DNA from: Deltaproteobacteria bacterium
Lineage (GTDB): Bacteria > Myxococcota_A > Polyangia > Polyangiales > Ga0077539
Length of the DNA: 64,000 nt
Direction: 5' to 3'
Assembly: GCA_016704445.1 (NCBI GenBank)
Contig: JADJAE010000004.1
Span: 164,875-228,874, forward strand
Shown: positions 17,794 to 27,082 of the stretch, piece by piece
Numbering within the stretch: position 1 is the first letter of the stretch
Layout: each line of letters begins with the position of its first letter
Translations under genes and position numbers: made by a program
Notes under the pieces: generated by a model
What the model saw: the letters and a program-made list of their open reading frames with translations, nothing else
Database searches by the model: none
Told to the model about the DNA's origin: nothing

Positions 17794-19064
17794 ACCAGCA
17801 CCTCGCGCCGCACGATGGTCGCGTCCCGCTCGGCGCCGATGGAGACGATGGCCACCTCCACCCCGGTGCGCTCCTCGATCTCCTTCAGGTAGCGCCGCAC
17901 GGTCTCCGGCAGCGCCTCCATGGTGCGCGCCTCGCTCACCGACGCGTCCCACCCGGGCATGTTCAGGAACACCGGCTCCGCCCGATCGAGGTCGTCGATG
18001 GGAAACTCGTGGGTCTCCACGCCGTCGACCCGGTAGGCCACGCAGAGCGGCACCTCCGCGAGGCCCGCCAGCACGTCCACCTTGGTGACCGCCAGCGCCG
18101 TGAGTCCGTTCACCCTCGCCGCGTAGCGCAGCGCGGGCAGGTCGAGCCAACCGCAGCGCCTCGGCCTCCCGGTGGTCGCCCCGTACTCCTCGCCGACCTC
18201 GCGCAGCCGGTCTCCCGCCTCGCCGAGAAGCTCCGTCGGGAAGAGCCCGTGGCCCACCCGGGTGCAGTAGGCCTTGGTGATCCCCACCACGCCGGTGATG
18301 CGCGTGGGGCCGACCCCAACGCCCGTGCACGCCCCGCCAGACACCGTGTTGGAGCTGGTCACGAAGGGGTAGGTGCCGTGGTCGAGGTCGAGCAGCGTCC
18401 CCTGGGCGCCCTCGAAGACCACCCGCTTCCCCGCCTTGATGGCCTCGTCCACCGCGATGGACGCGTCGCCCAGCAGCGGCCCGATGACGGCCATGTACGG
18501 CGCCACCCAGGCCAGCGCCCCGGCCACCGTCGGCGCCTCGACGCCCGCCGCGCGAGCGCGCTCGGTCCACACCTCCACCAGCGCCCCGACCCGGTCGTTC
18601 GCCCTCGCCGGGTCGACCAGGTCGCCCAGCCGGACGCCGATGCGCGCGGCCTTGTCGCTGTACGTCGGGCCGATGCCCCGGCCGGTGGTCCCGATGGAGC
18701 GAGGGCCCGCGTTGGCCGCCCGGTCGATGGCCGACTGGAAGGGGAAGGTCACGTGCGCCCGCCGAGAGATCAGCAGCCGCTCGGTCACCCCGAGGCCCTT
18801 CGCCTCGCAGGTGGCGATCTCGTCCGCCAGGATCTCCGGCGCCACCACCACCCCAGCCCCCAGCACGCAGCGAGCGCCCGGGTGCATCACCCCGCTCGGC
18901 AGCAGGTGCGTCACCAGCTTCTGCCCGCCGACCTTCAACGTGTGACCCGCGTTCGCGCCGCCCGCGAAGCGCACCACCATCTCCGCTCTCGCGGAGATCA
19001 GGTCGACGATCTTCCCTTTGCCCTCGTCGCCCCACTGGGCGCCGACCACCACGATCGCAGCCAT
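17790..19064 (-). CDS. purA: Adenylosuccinate synthetase
   Basis: The 424-residue protein makes adenylosuccinate from IMP, GTP and aspartate, the first committed step to AMP. It has the GTP P-loop GAQWGDEGKGKIVD at residues 8-21, ANAGHTL with the catalytic His, IGTTGRGIGPTYSDK, VVFEGAQGTLLDLDHGTYPF, and the aspartate-binding segment GVGVGPTRI followed by TTGRPRRCGW. Length and motifs are standard. The first gene of a two-gene unit, it is followed by a coupled unknown gene and is divergent from the glycosyltransferase operon at 19182. Confidence 0.95.
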   Translation of the reverse strand: MAAIVVVGAQWGDEGKGKIVDLISARAEMVVRFAGGANAGHTLKVGGQKLVTHLLPSGVMHPGARCVLGAGVVVAPEILADEIATCEAKGLGVTERLLISRRAHVTFPFQSAIDRAANAGPRSIGTTGRGIGPTYSDKAARIGVRLGDLVDPARANDRVGALVEVWTERARAAGVEAPTVAGALAWVAPYMAVIGPLLGDASIAVDEAIKAGKRVVFEGAQGTLLDLDHGTYPFVTSSNTVSGGACTGVGVGPTRITGVVGITKAYCTRVGHGLFPTELLGEAGDRLREVGEEYGATTGRPRRCGWLDLPALRYAARVNGLTALAVTKVDVLAGLAEVPLCVAYRVDGVETHEFPIDDLDRAEPVFLNMPGWDASVSEARTMEALPETVRRYLKEIEERTGVEVAIVSIGAERDATIVRREVLV

Positions 19065-19181
19065 ATGCGGTCCTCCACGGACGCCGTCGGTTCTCGAAGC
19101 GGCGGCATCCTACGGGTTCACCGCCCGGTTGGCGATGCGCGTTTGCAGGACGCGCCGTCCATGGGCTAGACGGAGCCCCCT

Positions 19182-20233
19182 GTGTCGACTCGACGGCTCC
19201 TCGTGTGGCCCCGACCCGACGCCGCGAACCCCTACCTCTCGCGGCTGGTGGCCTCCCTGCGCGCTCGCGGTGTCGAGGTGCTCACGGCGCCCCGCCTCGC
19301 CGCCCTCTGCGCCTTCCCCCGCGGCGCCCGCTGGCTGCACCTCCACTGGCCCGAGTGGATGATCCACCACCCCGACCGGCGGCTCTACCGCGCCCGCACG
19401 GCGTGGCTCCTCGGGCTCCTCGACCTGGCCCGCGCCCGCGGCCTCTCCATCGCCTGGACCGCGCACAACCGCATCGGCCACGACGACCCGCACCCCGACC
19501 TCGGCCTCGCCGCGCGCCGCGCCCTGCTGCGCCGCTGCTCCGTCGTCTTCGGCCACTTCCCCGCCGCCCTCGACGCGCTCTCCTCCATGGGCTTCTCGGG
19601 CCGCTTCGTCCATCAGCCGCACCCCCACTTCGACGACGACTACCCCGATCCCTTCGCCCTCGACGCCTCCGCCCGCTCGGCCTTCCGCCGCTCGCTGGGC
19701 CTCTCCGACGACGCCCTGCTGCTGGTCTCCCCGGGCTCGATGGAGCCCTACAAGCAGCTCCCCCTGCTCGCCCGCGCGCTTCGCTCGCTCGACGGCCACC
19801 GCTTCGTCTGGATTCCCGTGGGCCGATGCCTCCCCGACGAGCTCACCGCGCTCAGCGCCGCCATCGGCGACGACGCCCGCCTCCAGCCCCGCCCCGGCTT
19901 CGCGTCTCGGGAGTCTCTCTCCTCCCTGGTCTCCGCCGCCGACGCCACGCTGCTCGCCCACCACGACCTCTTCACCTCCGGCAGCGCCGTGCTCTCCTTC
20001 ACCCTCGGCACCCCGGTGATCGGCCCTCCGGTGCAGCACCTGGCCTCCTTCGAGCCCCGACCCTTCTTCCTCCCGTGGACCCCGCCAGACCCCGCGGCCC
20101 TCGGTCATCAGCTCTCCCGCCTGCACGGCCTCGCCCCCTCGGTGCGCGCCGAGGCCCGCGCCGCCGCGCTCTCCACACCTGGTCCGACGCCGCCGCCACC
20201 GTCGACGACGCCCTCTTCGGAGCCGCCGCGTGA
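19182..20233 (+). CDS. Glycosyltransferase (GT-B type), frameshift near 20170
   Basis: From GTG 19182 the protein has a GT-B layout: an N-terminal half with LHLHWPEWMIHHP and WTAHNRIGHDD, and a donor-binding half with LLVSPGSMEPYKQLPLLARA, then LVSAADATLLAHHDLFTSGS where the family glutamate region should be. Near 20170 the frame shifts (two extra bases or one missing) so that the natural end HTWSDAAATVDDALFGAAA is reached at 20233, overlapping the next GTG start. It would use a nucleotide-sugar donor; acceptor unknown. It heads a four-gene coupled operon for a surface or lipid-linked glycan. Confidence 0.75.
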
Positions 20234-21381
20234 TCGGCGTCGTCTCTCTCGAAGGCGCTCCCGCCAAGGACCTCGCGGGCCTGCCCCTCCCGCTGCGCAC
20301 GCTGCTTCTCCTCCAGTCCGAAGGGGTCGAGTGGCTGGGCCTCGTGGGCGACTCCGCCGCCGAGACCGCCGCCCGCTGGAGCGCCGACGACCGGCTGCGC
20401 ATCCCCCTCCGAGCGCTCACCGGCGCACCCCCGGAGGAGCACCTCGCGGTGCGAGGCGACACGCTGCTCGACCGCTCCACGGTGAGGGCGCTCGCGGCCG
20501 CCCCCGCGGTGCTCTTCGACCAGACCGAGGTGCTCGCGGTGCACCGCCGCCCCGGTCACGACGGGGGACTGCTCGACGACGGCGGCGAAGGATCGCTCCG
20601 TGACCTCACCGGCTGGCGCCGGGTGCGCGACGCCCGCGAGGCCTCCGCGGCGCTCGAGGGATTGCTTCAGTCGCTGCGAAAGCCCCAGGACGGGATGGTC
20701 TCCCGCGCCATCAACCGCACGCTCTCCCTCGCCGTCACTCGCGCCCTCTGCGGCACCGGGCTGCGCCCCAACACGGTCTCCATCGGCATCCTCGCCATCG
20801 GCGCGGCGGGGGCCCTGCTCGCCACGCTGGGGACGCCCGGCGCGCTGGCGATGGGGGGTCTTCTCTTCCAGGCGCAGTCGGTGCTCGACGGCTGCGACGG
20901 AGAGCTCGCCCGCCTCACCTTCCGCGGCTCCAAGGCCGGAGAGTGGATCGACACGGTCGGCGACGACCTCACCAACTACGCCTTCTTCGCGGGCCTCTCG
21001 GTGGGCCTCACCCGCGCTGGGCTCGGCCCCTGGTCGATGCTCTTCGGCGCGGTGGGAGTGCTCGCCGGCTTCGTGGCCTCGGGCATCGAGTACCGCTACC
21101 TCCTCGCCCTCGGAACGGGCGACCTCGCGAAGTACCCGCTGGGCTTCGGCGACGACCCCACCGGCGCCGTCGAGGAGCGTGGGATGCAGCGACTGCTGGC
21201 GCTCGCCCGCCCGCTCTTCAAGCGGGACTTCTTCGTGTTCGCGACGATGCTTGCGACCGCCCTCGGACAGCTCGCCTCGCTGGTGATGCTCGGGGCTTTC
21301 GCCATCGGGGCGCTGGTCACCCTCTCCGCGGTGCTTCGCTCGGAGTGGTCGCGCCGCGGCGCGCTGCCGGAGAGACGGTAG
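20230..21381 (+). CDS. CDP-alcohol phosphatidyltransferase with extra N-terminal domain
   Basis: This 383-residue membrane enzyme has the complete CDP-alcohol phosphotransferase signature: DGCDGELARLTF followed by GEWIDTVGDD (D-x2-DG-x2-AR-x8-G-x3-D-x3-D) at about residues 223-246, with five or six membrane segments around it. Residues 1-145 form a soluble domain (LVGDSAAETAARWSADD and similar) that looks like a reduced nucleotidyl-sugar fold but lacks a clear catalytic motif. The enzyme would transfer a phospho-alcohol from a CDP-activated donor to an alcohol, in lipid or phospho-glycan synthesis. GTGA overlap upstream and a 4-bp gap downstream place it in the glycosyltransferase operon. Confidence 0.82.
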   Translation: MIGVVSLEGAPAKDLAGLPLPLRTLLLLQSEGVEWLGLVGDSAAETAARWSADDRLRIPLRALTGAPPEEHLAVRGDTLLDRSTVRALAAAPAVLFDQTEVLAVHRRPGHDGGLLDDGGEGSLRDLTGWRRVRDAREASAALEGLLQSLRKPQDGMVSRAINRTLSLAVTRALCGTGLRPNTVSIGILAIGAAGALLATLGTPGALAMGGLLFQAQSVLDGCDGELARLTFRGSKAGEWIDTVGDDLTNYAFFAGLSVGLTRAGLGPWSMLFGAVGVLAGFVASGIEYRYLLALGTGDLAKYPLGFGDDPTGAVEERGMQRLLALARPLFKRDFFVFATMLATALGQLASLVMLGAFAIGALVTLSAVLRSEWSRRGALPERR

Positions 21382-21385
21382 AGGG

Positions 21386-22666
21386 ATGCCCGGTCGGGTG
21401 CTGATGGCCTCGTGGCTCTTTCCGCCGCACAGTTCCATCGGGGCCAAGCGGGCGTGGCGCTTCGCCAGGCACCTGCCCACCATGGGATGGCTGCCGACGG
21501 TGCTGTCCCGGCGCGTTCCTCCGCCAGGGTCGTTCGATGCGTCCGACTGGACGCTGCCCCCCGAGGTGACGCTCAGCCCCACCTACGACGCCGCGTGGAT
21601 GAGCCTGCTGGCCGACCGCGGAGCGCGCGCCGTCGCTCGTCCGTCGTCCCACCAGGCTCCCGCCGACGCCCTCCAGCGCTCTCTCTCCGCTCGCCTCCAG
21701 GAGCGTTGGGACCGCTTCCTCGACGCGGTGGTGCCGATGGAGACGGCCATCATCCACGCGCCCCACGCCTCGCGCGAGCTCGACCGTCTGCTGCCCTCGC
21801 ACGACCTGCTCTGGACGACCAGCTACCCCTATCACACGCACGCCATCGGCCTCTCCGCGGCGCGCCGTCACCGACGACCCTGGGTGGCCGACCTCCGCGA
21901 CCCGTGGACCCCCAACTGGGTGCACCGTAGGAAGTTCGCTCCCGTGCGATCGATCGAGGCCCGCTACGAGCGCGCGGTCTTCGAGGCCGCCGACGCGATC
22001 GTGGTCACCACCGAGACCCTCGCCTCGCTGGAGCGGGAGCGCTTCCCCCAGTGGGCCGGGAAGATCCACTGCGTGCACAACGCCTTCGACGGAGAGCCCT
22101 CTCCGCCGAGGCTCGCGTCCCCGGGAGCGGGGCCGCAGCGCTGGGTGCACTTCGGCAACGTGTACGGGCCATGGTCGCTGGAGACGGTGTTTCGCGCGAT
22201 GGCGCAGCGTCCTGGGAGGGTGGTGCTCGACAACCACGGCAAGCTCTCCGACCGCGACCGCGACCTCGCGGCCTCGCTGGGCCTGCGCGACGCCGTGAGG
22301 GTGATGCCGACGCTCCCCTTCGAGGAGGGCATGGAGCGCCTGCGCGCCGCCGACGCCCTGGTGCTCGCCGCCTGGAACCACCCGGACGCGGGCCTCTACC
22401 TCCAGGGCAAGCTCTACGACTACCTGCGCGCGGGGAGGCCCATCGTGGCCGAGTCGGCGCAGCGAGAGGTCGGGGACATCGTGCGTCGCACCGGAGCGGG
22501 CCATGTGATCGCCCCCGGGGACGTCACTGCGGTGACCGCGGTGATCGATGGAACGGCGGGCGAACCCGCTCGAAACGAGTCGGCGGTGAGGTACTTCTCC
22601 GCGGCCGAGGCGAGCGCCCGGCTCGCGGCGATCTTCGACAGTGTGACGGGGAGGACAGCGGGCTGA
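21386..22666 (+). CDS. Glycosyltransferase family 4-like protein
   Basis: The protein is 426 residues with a GT-B fold. The N-terminus MASWLFPPHSSIGAKRAWRF is typical of GT4 enzymes that follow a WFPP pattern. The middle has WTTSYPYHTHAIGL and VADLRDPWTPN, and the C-terminal nucleotide-sugar domain has HFGNVYG, EGMERLRAADALVL and LQGKLYDYLRAGRPIVA, which holds the family's Lys/Glu region. It probably adds a sugar to the product of the operon. The stop codon overlaps the start of the next gene (TGATG). Confidence 0.85.
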   Translation: MPGRVLMASWLFPPHSSIGAKRAWRFARHLPTMGWLPTVLSRRVPPPGSFDASDWTLPPEVTLSPTYDAAWMSLLADRGARAVARPSSHQAPADALQRSLSARLQERWDRFLDAVVPMETAIIHAPHASRELDRLLPSHDLLWTTSYPYHTHAIGLSAARRHRRPWVADLRDPWTPNWVHRRKFAPVRSIEARYERAVFEAADAIVVTTETLASLERERFPQWAGKIHCVHNAFDGEPSPPRLASPGAGPQRWVHFGNVYGPWSLETVFRAMAQRPGRVVLDNHGKLSDRDRDLAASLGLRDAVRVMPTLPFEEGMERLRAADALVLAAWNHPDAGLYLQGKLYDYLRAGRPIVAESAQREVGDIVRRTGAGHVIAPGDVTAVTAVIDGTAGEPARNESAVRYFSAAEASARLAAIFDSVTGRTAG

Positions 22667-23613
22667 TGGACCTGTTCGTGACGGTGGTGCTGCGCTCGTA
22701 CAACCGCCTCGGTGAGCTGCGCGCCCTGGTGCAGAACGTCCTCGGCCAGGACCATCCGCACTTCGAGGTGCTGATCGTCGACTCGACGCCTGGGGTGACC
22801 GAGGAGGACATCCGGCGCGCCATCGGGGTGACCGACGATCGGCTGAGGGTGGTGCAGACCCCCGCGCGAGGCTGCGCGGCGGCGGCCAACGTGGGGATGC
22901 GCCACGCGCTCGGCGACGTGGTGGCCTCGGTCGACGACGACGACGTCCCGGTCGGCAGCGGGTGGTTGTCGGCGCTGACGGCTCCATTGGCCGACCCGCT
23001 GTGCCTCGGGGTCAACGGTCGGATGGACTACGTGGGGGAGGGGGAGGCGCGCGTTCCGAGGGTGCGCTCGGGGTGGCTGCGCGACCGCTGGATGCTCTCC
23101 TATGGTCCCTTCAAGAAGCCCAGGGTCTTCCCTGGATCACCCAACCCGAAGCGCGGCATCGCCTGGCTGACCGGCGGCAACGCGGCGCTGCGTCGCGAGG
23201 CGTGGGCTCGCGGCGGGGGTTGGGACGAGTTCATCGGCTACCACAACGAGCACTCGCTCTTCCTCCGGCTGGCCCATCGGATGAAGCCTGGCGAGTACCT
23301 CGCCTATGCCCCGGAGGCGCGGATGCTCATCCGTCGCGACGTGGCCGGGGGCCTGGAGCACCGCACGGTGATCGACCCCCAGGAGCGCGTCGACACGGTG
23401 GCGAAGTACTACCTCTGGCTGGTGGCCAGGGAGTACCCGCTGCGGGTGTGGGGGCTGCTCCCGGTGTTCTTCCCCTACTACCTGCTGGACGCGGGCATCC
23501 ACGCGGCGGAGCAGGCCGAGCACTCCCGCGCCGACCTGGTGCGGCAGTTCGTGAAGGGCGTGAAGCTCGCGCCGGGCGCCTTCCTCCGACACGCGCTCCG
23601 CTCTCCAGAGTGA
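22666..23613 (+). CDS. Glycosyltransferase family 2 protein
   Basis: This 315-residue protein has the GT-A fold: the start FVTVVLRSYNRLGELRALVQ, FEVLIVDSTPG, and the metal-binding acidic run ASVDDDDVPV near residues 87-96 in place of the usual DXD. Later LTGGNAALRREAW and the acidic catalytic segment GGWDEFIGYHNEHSLF match GT2 enzymes. A hydrophobic stretch near residue 265 (VWGLLPVFFPYYLLDAG) may bind the membrane. It is the last gene of the four-gene operon; the next gene converges after 7 bp. Confidence 0.87.
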   Translation: MDLFVTVVLRSYNRLGELRALVQNVLGQDHPHFEVLIVDSTPGVTEEDIRRAIGVTDDRLRVVQTPARGCAAAANVGMRHALGDVVASVDDDDVPVGSGWLSALTAPLADPLCLGVNGRMDYVGEGEARVPRVRSGWLRDRWMLSYGPFKKPRVFPGSPNPKRGIAWLTGGNAALRREAWARGGGWDEFIGYHNEHSLFLRLAHRMKPGEYLAYAPEARMLIRRDVAGGLEHRTVIDPQERVDTVAKYYLWLVAREYPLRVWGLLPVFFPYYLLDAGIHAAEQAEHSRADLVRQFVKGVKLAPGAFLRHALRSPE

Positions 23614-23620
23614 GAGCGCG

Positions 23621-25557
23621 TCAGCGCGCGGGCGAGCCGTTGCGCTGGACGTTGGCGCGCCCGGTGGGCCACGGCAGGCAGTTGGTCGCCGAGCCCGGGA
23701 CGTTGAACACCATCACCTCGGTGCCATCGGGCCCTGGGTCCTTCAGGCTGACGATGATCTCCAGGGTTCCGTCTCGGTCGAGGTCGGCGACGGTGGGGAC
23801 GGCCATGGCGCCTCGACCCGGGAGCGCGACGCGGTGGAGCAGCGCTCCGGAGGCGTCGAGCACATGGAGGGCGCTGGCGTTGCTGAGGGTGGAGTAGCTC
23901 GCGAAGACGATCTCCGGCCGTCCGTCGCCGGAGAGGTCGGCGATGGCGACGCCTCCGGTGAGCACGTTGGCGGTGGTCGCATACGCATAGGACCACCGCT
24001 CGGTGCGCTCGCTGCCGACGCAGTGGATGCGGCCGTCGAAGCCCGCGAAGACCATCTCCAGCCCGGGCCAGGTGGTGTTGAGGTCGGCGATGCTCACCTG
24101 GTTGGTCGCGGCGACGATGTTGCTGCCGAGGTCGACCAGCCCGGAGAGGTAGGGCCGCGCATGGAAGGGAGCGACCCACGCCGGGGGTCGGCTGCCGTCG
24201 GAGCGCAGCACCCAGAGGGCGACGCCTCGCTGACGATCGGACTGCGAGGCGTTCTGCACCGAGGCCAGCACCACGAGCTCCCGGACTCCGTCGCCGTCGA
24301 TGTCGGCGATGGCGGGGGCGCTGTTGGTGAAGTGCGCCTGGTTGGAGGTCGACTCGGTGTTGGAGTAGCCCTGCTGGGCCTCGGCGTAGTCGTGGAGGAA
24401 GCGGATGCCCGGGACGCGGGTGGTGGTGCGGAAGATCGCCGCCGAGCGGAAGGCCTCGCCCGTCCCGAGGTGCCAGGACATATAGGCGTTGTCCATGGGG
24501 GCGAGCACGTCCATGACGGCGTCGTTGTCGATGCGGCCGATAGCGAGACCCTGGTCGTAGGCCCCGGTGACGTCGCAGTTGGAGTCGCAGCCCGAGCTAC
24601 GCGTGGTGTTTGGGGGAAAGCCACGGAGCGCCGCGCCGGTGCCTCGCCAGGCCATCAGCAGGTCGCGCGCGGGCGATCCCGAGAGGGGGACCGAGGAGGC
24701 GGTGACGACCTCCGCGCGGCCGTCGCCGTCGAGGTCGCCCGCGGCGAGCGAACGAAGCTCGTCGCGCCAGGTGACCGGGAAGGGAGCGACGACGGTTCCG
24801 GCGGCGGAGAGGAGGGTCACCCGACTGCCTGCGGCGGCGGCCACTTCGAGGTTGGCGTCACCCTGGAAGTCGGCCACCACGGGAGCGGCCCACACCCGGT
24901 TGGTGCCATTGACCGTGGCGCTCCAGCGGATGACTCCAGCCGCGGAGAAGGCGATCACCCGGGCGCCTCGGGCGACGATGAGCTCGTTGGCGTTGTCGCG
25001 ATCGAGGTCGACCACCGCGGGCGAGCCGAGCCATCCGTCATCGCCCATACCGCGCATCGAGCGCAGTAGCGTCGGGGCGCGCACCGTCGCCGATCCCCCT
25101 CCTGCGACGCGCTGGCAGGGCGGCGGGAGCACCACGCCGCTGTCCGGAACGCCCACGTCGGGGATGCCCACGTCGCGAACGCCCACGTCGGGAATCGCGA
25201 ACGCCCACGTCGCGAACGCCCACGTCGGGAATGCCCACGTCGCGCATCCCGGTATCGGGCATGCCGATATCGACCATGCCCACATCGGGCGTTCCGATAT
25301 CGGGTGTCCCGACATCGCGGTGTCCCGACATCGGTACTTCCGACATCGGGTGTCCCGACATCGGGCGTGACGAGGTCGTTGGAGGGCGCGTCGATCGGAC
25401 CGTTGTCTGGGAAGCCTGCGTCGGAGGGGAGGTCGGTGGAGACGACGAGGTCGGCCACGGAGCCATCGGGGAGCGCTGGCTCGATGCCACCCAGGGTGCC
25501 GGTGCAGCCGGACAACGCGCAGGCGAGGAGGGCGAAGGAGCCTGGCAGGCGAGACAT
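23621..25557 (-). CDS. FG-GAP/VCBS repeat lipoprotein with frame-disrupted repeat linker
   Basis: A signal peptide from ATG 25557 (SRLPGSFALLACALSGC) has lipobox LSGC. A linker of DVG-x-P pentapeptides follows, encoded by 15-bp repeats (about 25140-25370). Two irregular units (near 25318 and 25196-25202) change the frame, so the signal peptide, linker and body lie in three frames. The body (to the stop at 23621) is a beta-propeller of repeated FG-GAP motifs: AVVDLDRDNANELIVARG, LAAGDLDGDGRAEVVTAS, PAIADIDGDGVRELVV, GVAIADLSGDGRPEIVFAS and VADLDRDGTLEIIVS, with Ca-binding Asp loops. Likely a surface-anchored binding protein; the ligand is unknown. The frame changes may be sequencing error or slipped-strand variation. 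Confidence 0.8.
25140..25370. repeat. 15-bp tandem repeat array in lipoprotein linker
   Basis: About fifteen imperfect copies of a 15-bp unit (for example GCCCACGTCGGGAAT or GGTGTCCCGACATCG on the plus strand) encode DVG-x-P/R pentapeptides. The unit preserves the frame, but a partial 7-nt unit at about 25196-25202 and one extra C at about 25318 break it. Confidence 0.85.
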
Positions 25558-25704
25558 CACCCGGAGTGTACGCCGAACGGGCGCCGAGGCAGCGCAACGG
25601 GCCCGCGAGTGAATACGGGGCCTTCCCTGGTCGTGCTCCGTCGTGGTTCATCGATGGCGGTCCGACGATCCGACGGGCCCCGCGTCAGGAAGGCATTCTC
25701 CCCA

Positions 25705-26487
25705 ATGACCGAAGCCCTTGTCGTCTGCGTCGGCTGCTACCGCCACGTCCGCTCCTCGGAGCGCGCCTGCCCCTTCTGCGCCGCGACCCTCGGCGCGCCG
25801 GCCCCTGCGTCTCGGCCGGGCGCGCTGCACACCGCCGTCATCGCCGCGGCGCTGGCCCTCGGCCTGAGCGACCGCGCCCACGCGCAGCAGCACCCTTCCG
25901 TCCCCGGCAACCCCCGCATCGGGATGGAGCACGGACCCGCGCAGGGATACGGCGCTCCGCCGATGATGAGGGACCCGACGCTCCTGGGGCCTGGGCAACC
26001 CCAGCCGGTGGTTCCTTCGCCCGTGGAGCAGTCGCCCGTGGAGCGCTTGCGCGTGGTGCCGCTCTTCGAGCTCTCGCGCCAGCCCTTGCCCGGCCCTGGA
26101 AGGACGCCTCCTCCCGGCACCGCCTGGTCGAGCGAGCTGGTCATCCATGCCGATGGAAGCTGGTTCGCGTCGGGGCGCTCGGGGCGTCTCACGCCCCCGC
26201 AGATGACGCTCCTTCGGAGGACCATCGCCCAGACCCGGATGCGCCTCGCTCGGCGTCGGGCCGTCACCTGCGTCACCAGCCCCGACTCGATGCAGCGGGT
26301 GAGGGCCGGGCGCTACGACCTCCGCTGGGCTCCGGGCTGCGAGCCGAACCCCGACCCGAGCGTGGCGCGGCTCATCGCGATCGCCCGCCGCCTCACGGCG
26401 ACGCGCGGCGCCCCGAGCGCGTCGCAGCGGGAGGCGTCGCTCAGGGACGGTGGCCGGGGCACGCCGACGCGCAGGCGCCGCTGCTGA
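25705..26487 (+). CDS. Zinc-ribbon-like membrane or exported protein
   Basis: The 260-residue protein starts at ATG 25705 with CVGCYRHVRSSERACPFC, a CX2C...CX2C knuckle like short bacterial zinc ribbons. A hydrophobic helix with a signal-like end (TAVIAAALALGLSDRAHAQQ) follows. A Pro-rich linker leads to a C-terminal domain (WSSELVIHADGSWFASGRSG, then RYDLRWAPGCEP) with no recognised family. The topology suggests a cytoplasmic zinc knuckle and an exported tail. Its 3' end overlaps the convergent small lipoprotein gene by 47 bp. Confidence 0.65.
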   Translation: MTEALVVCVGCYRHVRSSERACPFCAATLGAPAPASRPGALHTAVIAAALALGLSDRAHAQQHPSVPGNPRIGMEHGPAQGYGAPPMMRDPTLLGPGQPQPVVPSPVEQSPVERLRVVPLFELSRQPLPGPGRTPPPGTAWSSELVIHADGSWFASGRSGRLTPPQMTLLRRTIAQTRMRLARRRAVTCVTSPDSMQRVRAGRYDLRWAPGCEPNPDPSVARLIAIARRLTATRGAPSASQREASLRDGGRGTPTRRRRC

Positions 26488-26683
26488 TCTCCGCGCAGGT
26501 GCGGTCGACGAGGCACTGGGCGCAGCCGTTGTCGCCCGCGAGGCAGGCGCCGGCAGAGCTCGAGCAGCTCAGCCCGCTCGCGCTGAGCGAGCAGCTCCGG
26601 ACCTTGTCGCAGGCTTCGTTGCAGGTGGGGTCTCCGCCACAGCCGGATGCGGCGAGGGAGAGGGCGAGGAGGAGCGAGGACAA
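26441..26683 (-). CDS. Small Cys-rich lipoprotein
   Basis: About 80 residues: a hydrophobic signal with lipobox (LLLALSLAASGC) and a mature part with ten cysteines in a regular pattern (CNEACDKVRSC, SCSSSAGACLAG, CAQCLVDRTCAE, CASAC), like short disulphide-rich lipoproteins frequent in Myxococcota. TTG 26683 is the only start in frame close to the signal; an ATG at about 26705 lies in another frame, so a lost base in the first codons is possible. Function unknown. Confidence 0.6.
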   Translation of the reverse strand: MSSLLLALSLAASGCGGDPTCNEACDKVRSCSLSASGLSCSSSAGACLAGDNGCAQCLVDRTCAEISSGACASACPGHRP

Positions 26684-26915
26684 CAGGTGTGGCGGGGTGA
26701 CGCATCGTTGGGGGCTTTGCTTTCTAGGGTTCGAACAGGAGCCGGGTGCCGACGGGCGCGAGACCCGGGAGCGACACCCGACCGCCATGCTCACGCAGCC
26801 TGGAGCCGGACTCCCATTCCGGCGACCGCCATTCGTACAATTGCGACGAGCTCGTCGCGGACCCGGATCGAGGATCGCGCCCCCGTACGCCGAGCGCGTA
26901 GGCCCCGCGTGTTGT

Positions 26916-27082
26916 GAGAGAAGAACCGCAAGGGCGCAACGGTCGCAAGGGCTCGAAGGCATGGGCAGTGGGACGCTCGCGTTCTTCGCCGCGTCGCCCC
27001 TTCAGGGCCCGACGATCTCCTCCTCTTCCTCTTCCTTCTCGTCCTCCCTTGCGACCCTAAGCGCCCTTGCGGTTCTTCTCTC
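26916..27082. repeat. Inverted repeat of 36-37 bp arms around a 94-bp core
   Basis: Bases 26916-26937 and 27061-27082 are perfect 22-bp inverted copies. The similarity continues inward to 26951 and 27046 (TCGCAAGGG against CCCTTGCGA). The right arm contains the last codons (REKNRKGA) of the lipoprotein gene ending at 27057. The core is a polypyrimidine-rich stretch (CTCCTCTTCC type). The rest of the 26684-27056 gap shows no gene. It could fold as a long hairpin at the mRNA 3' end or be a small inverted duplication. Confidence 0.75.
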
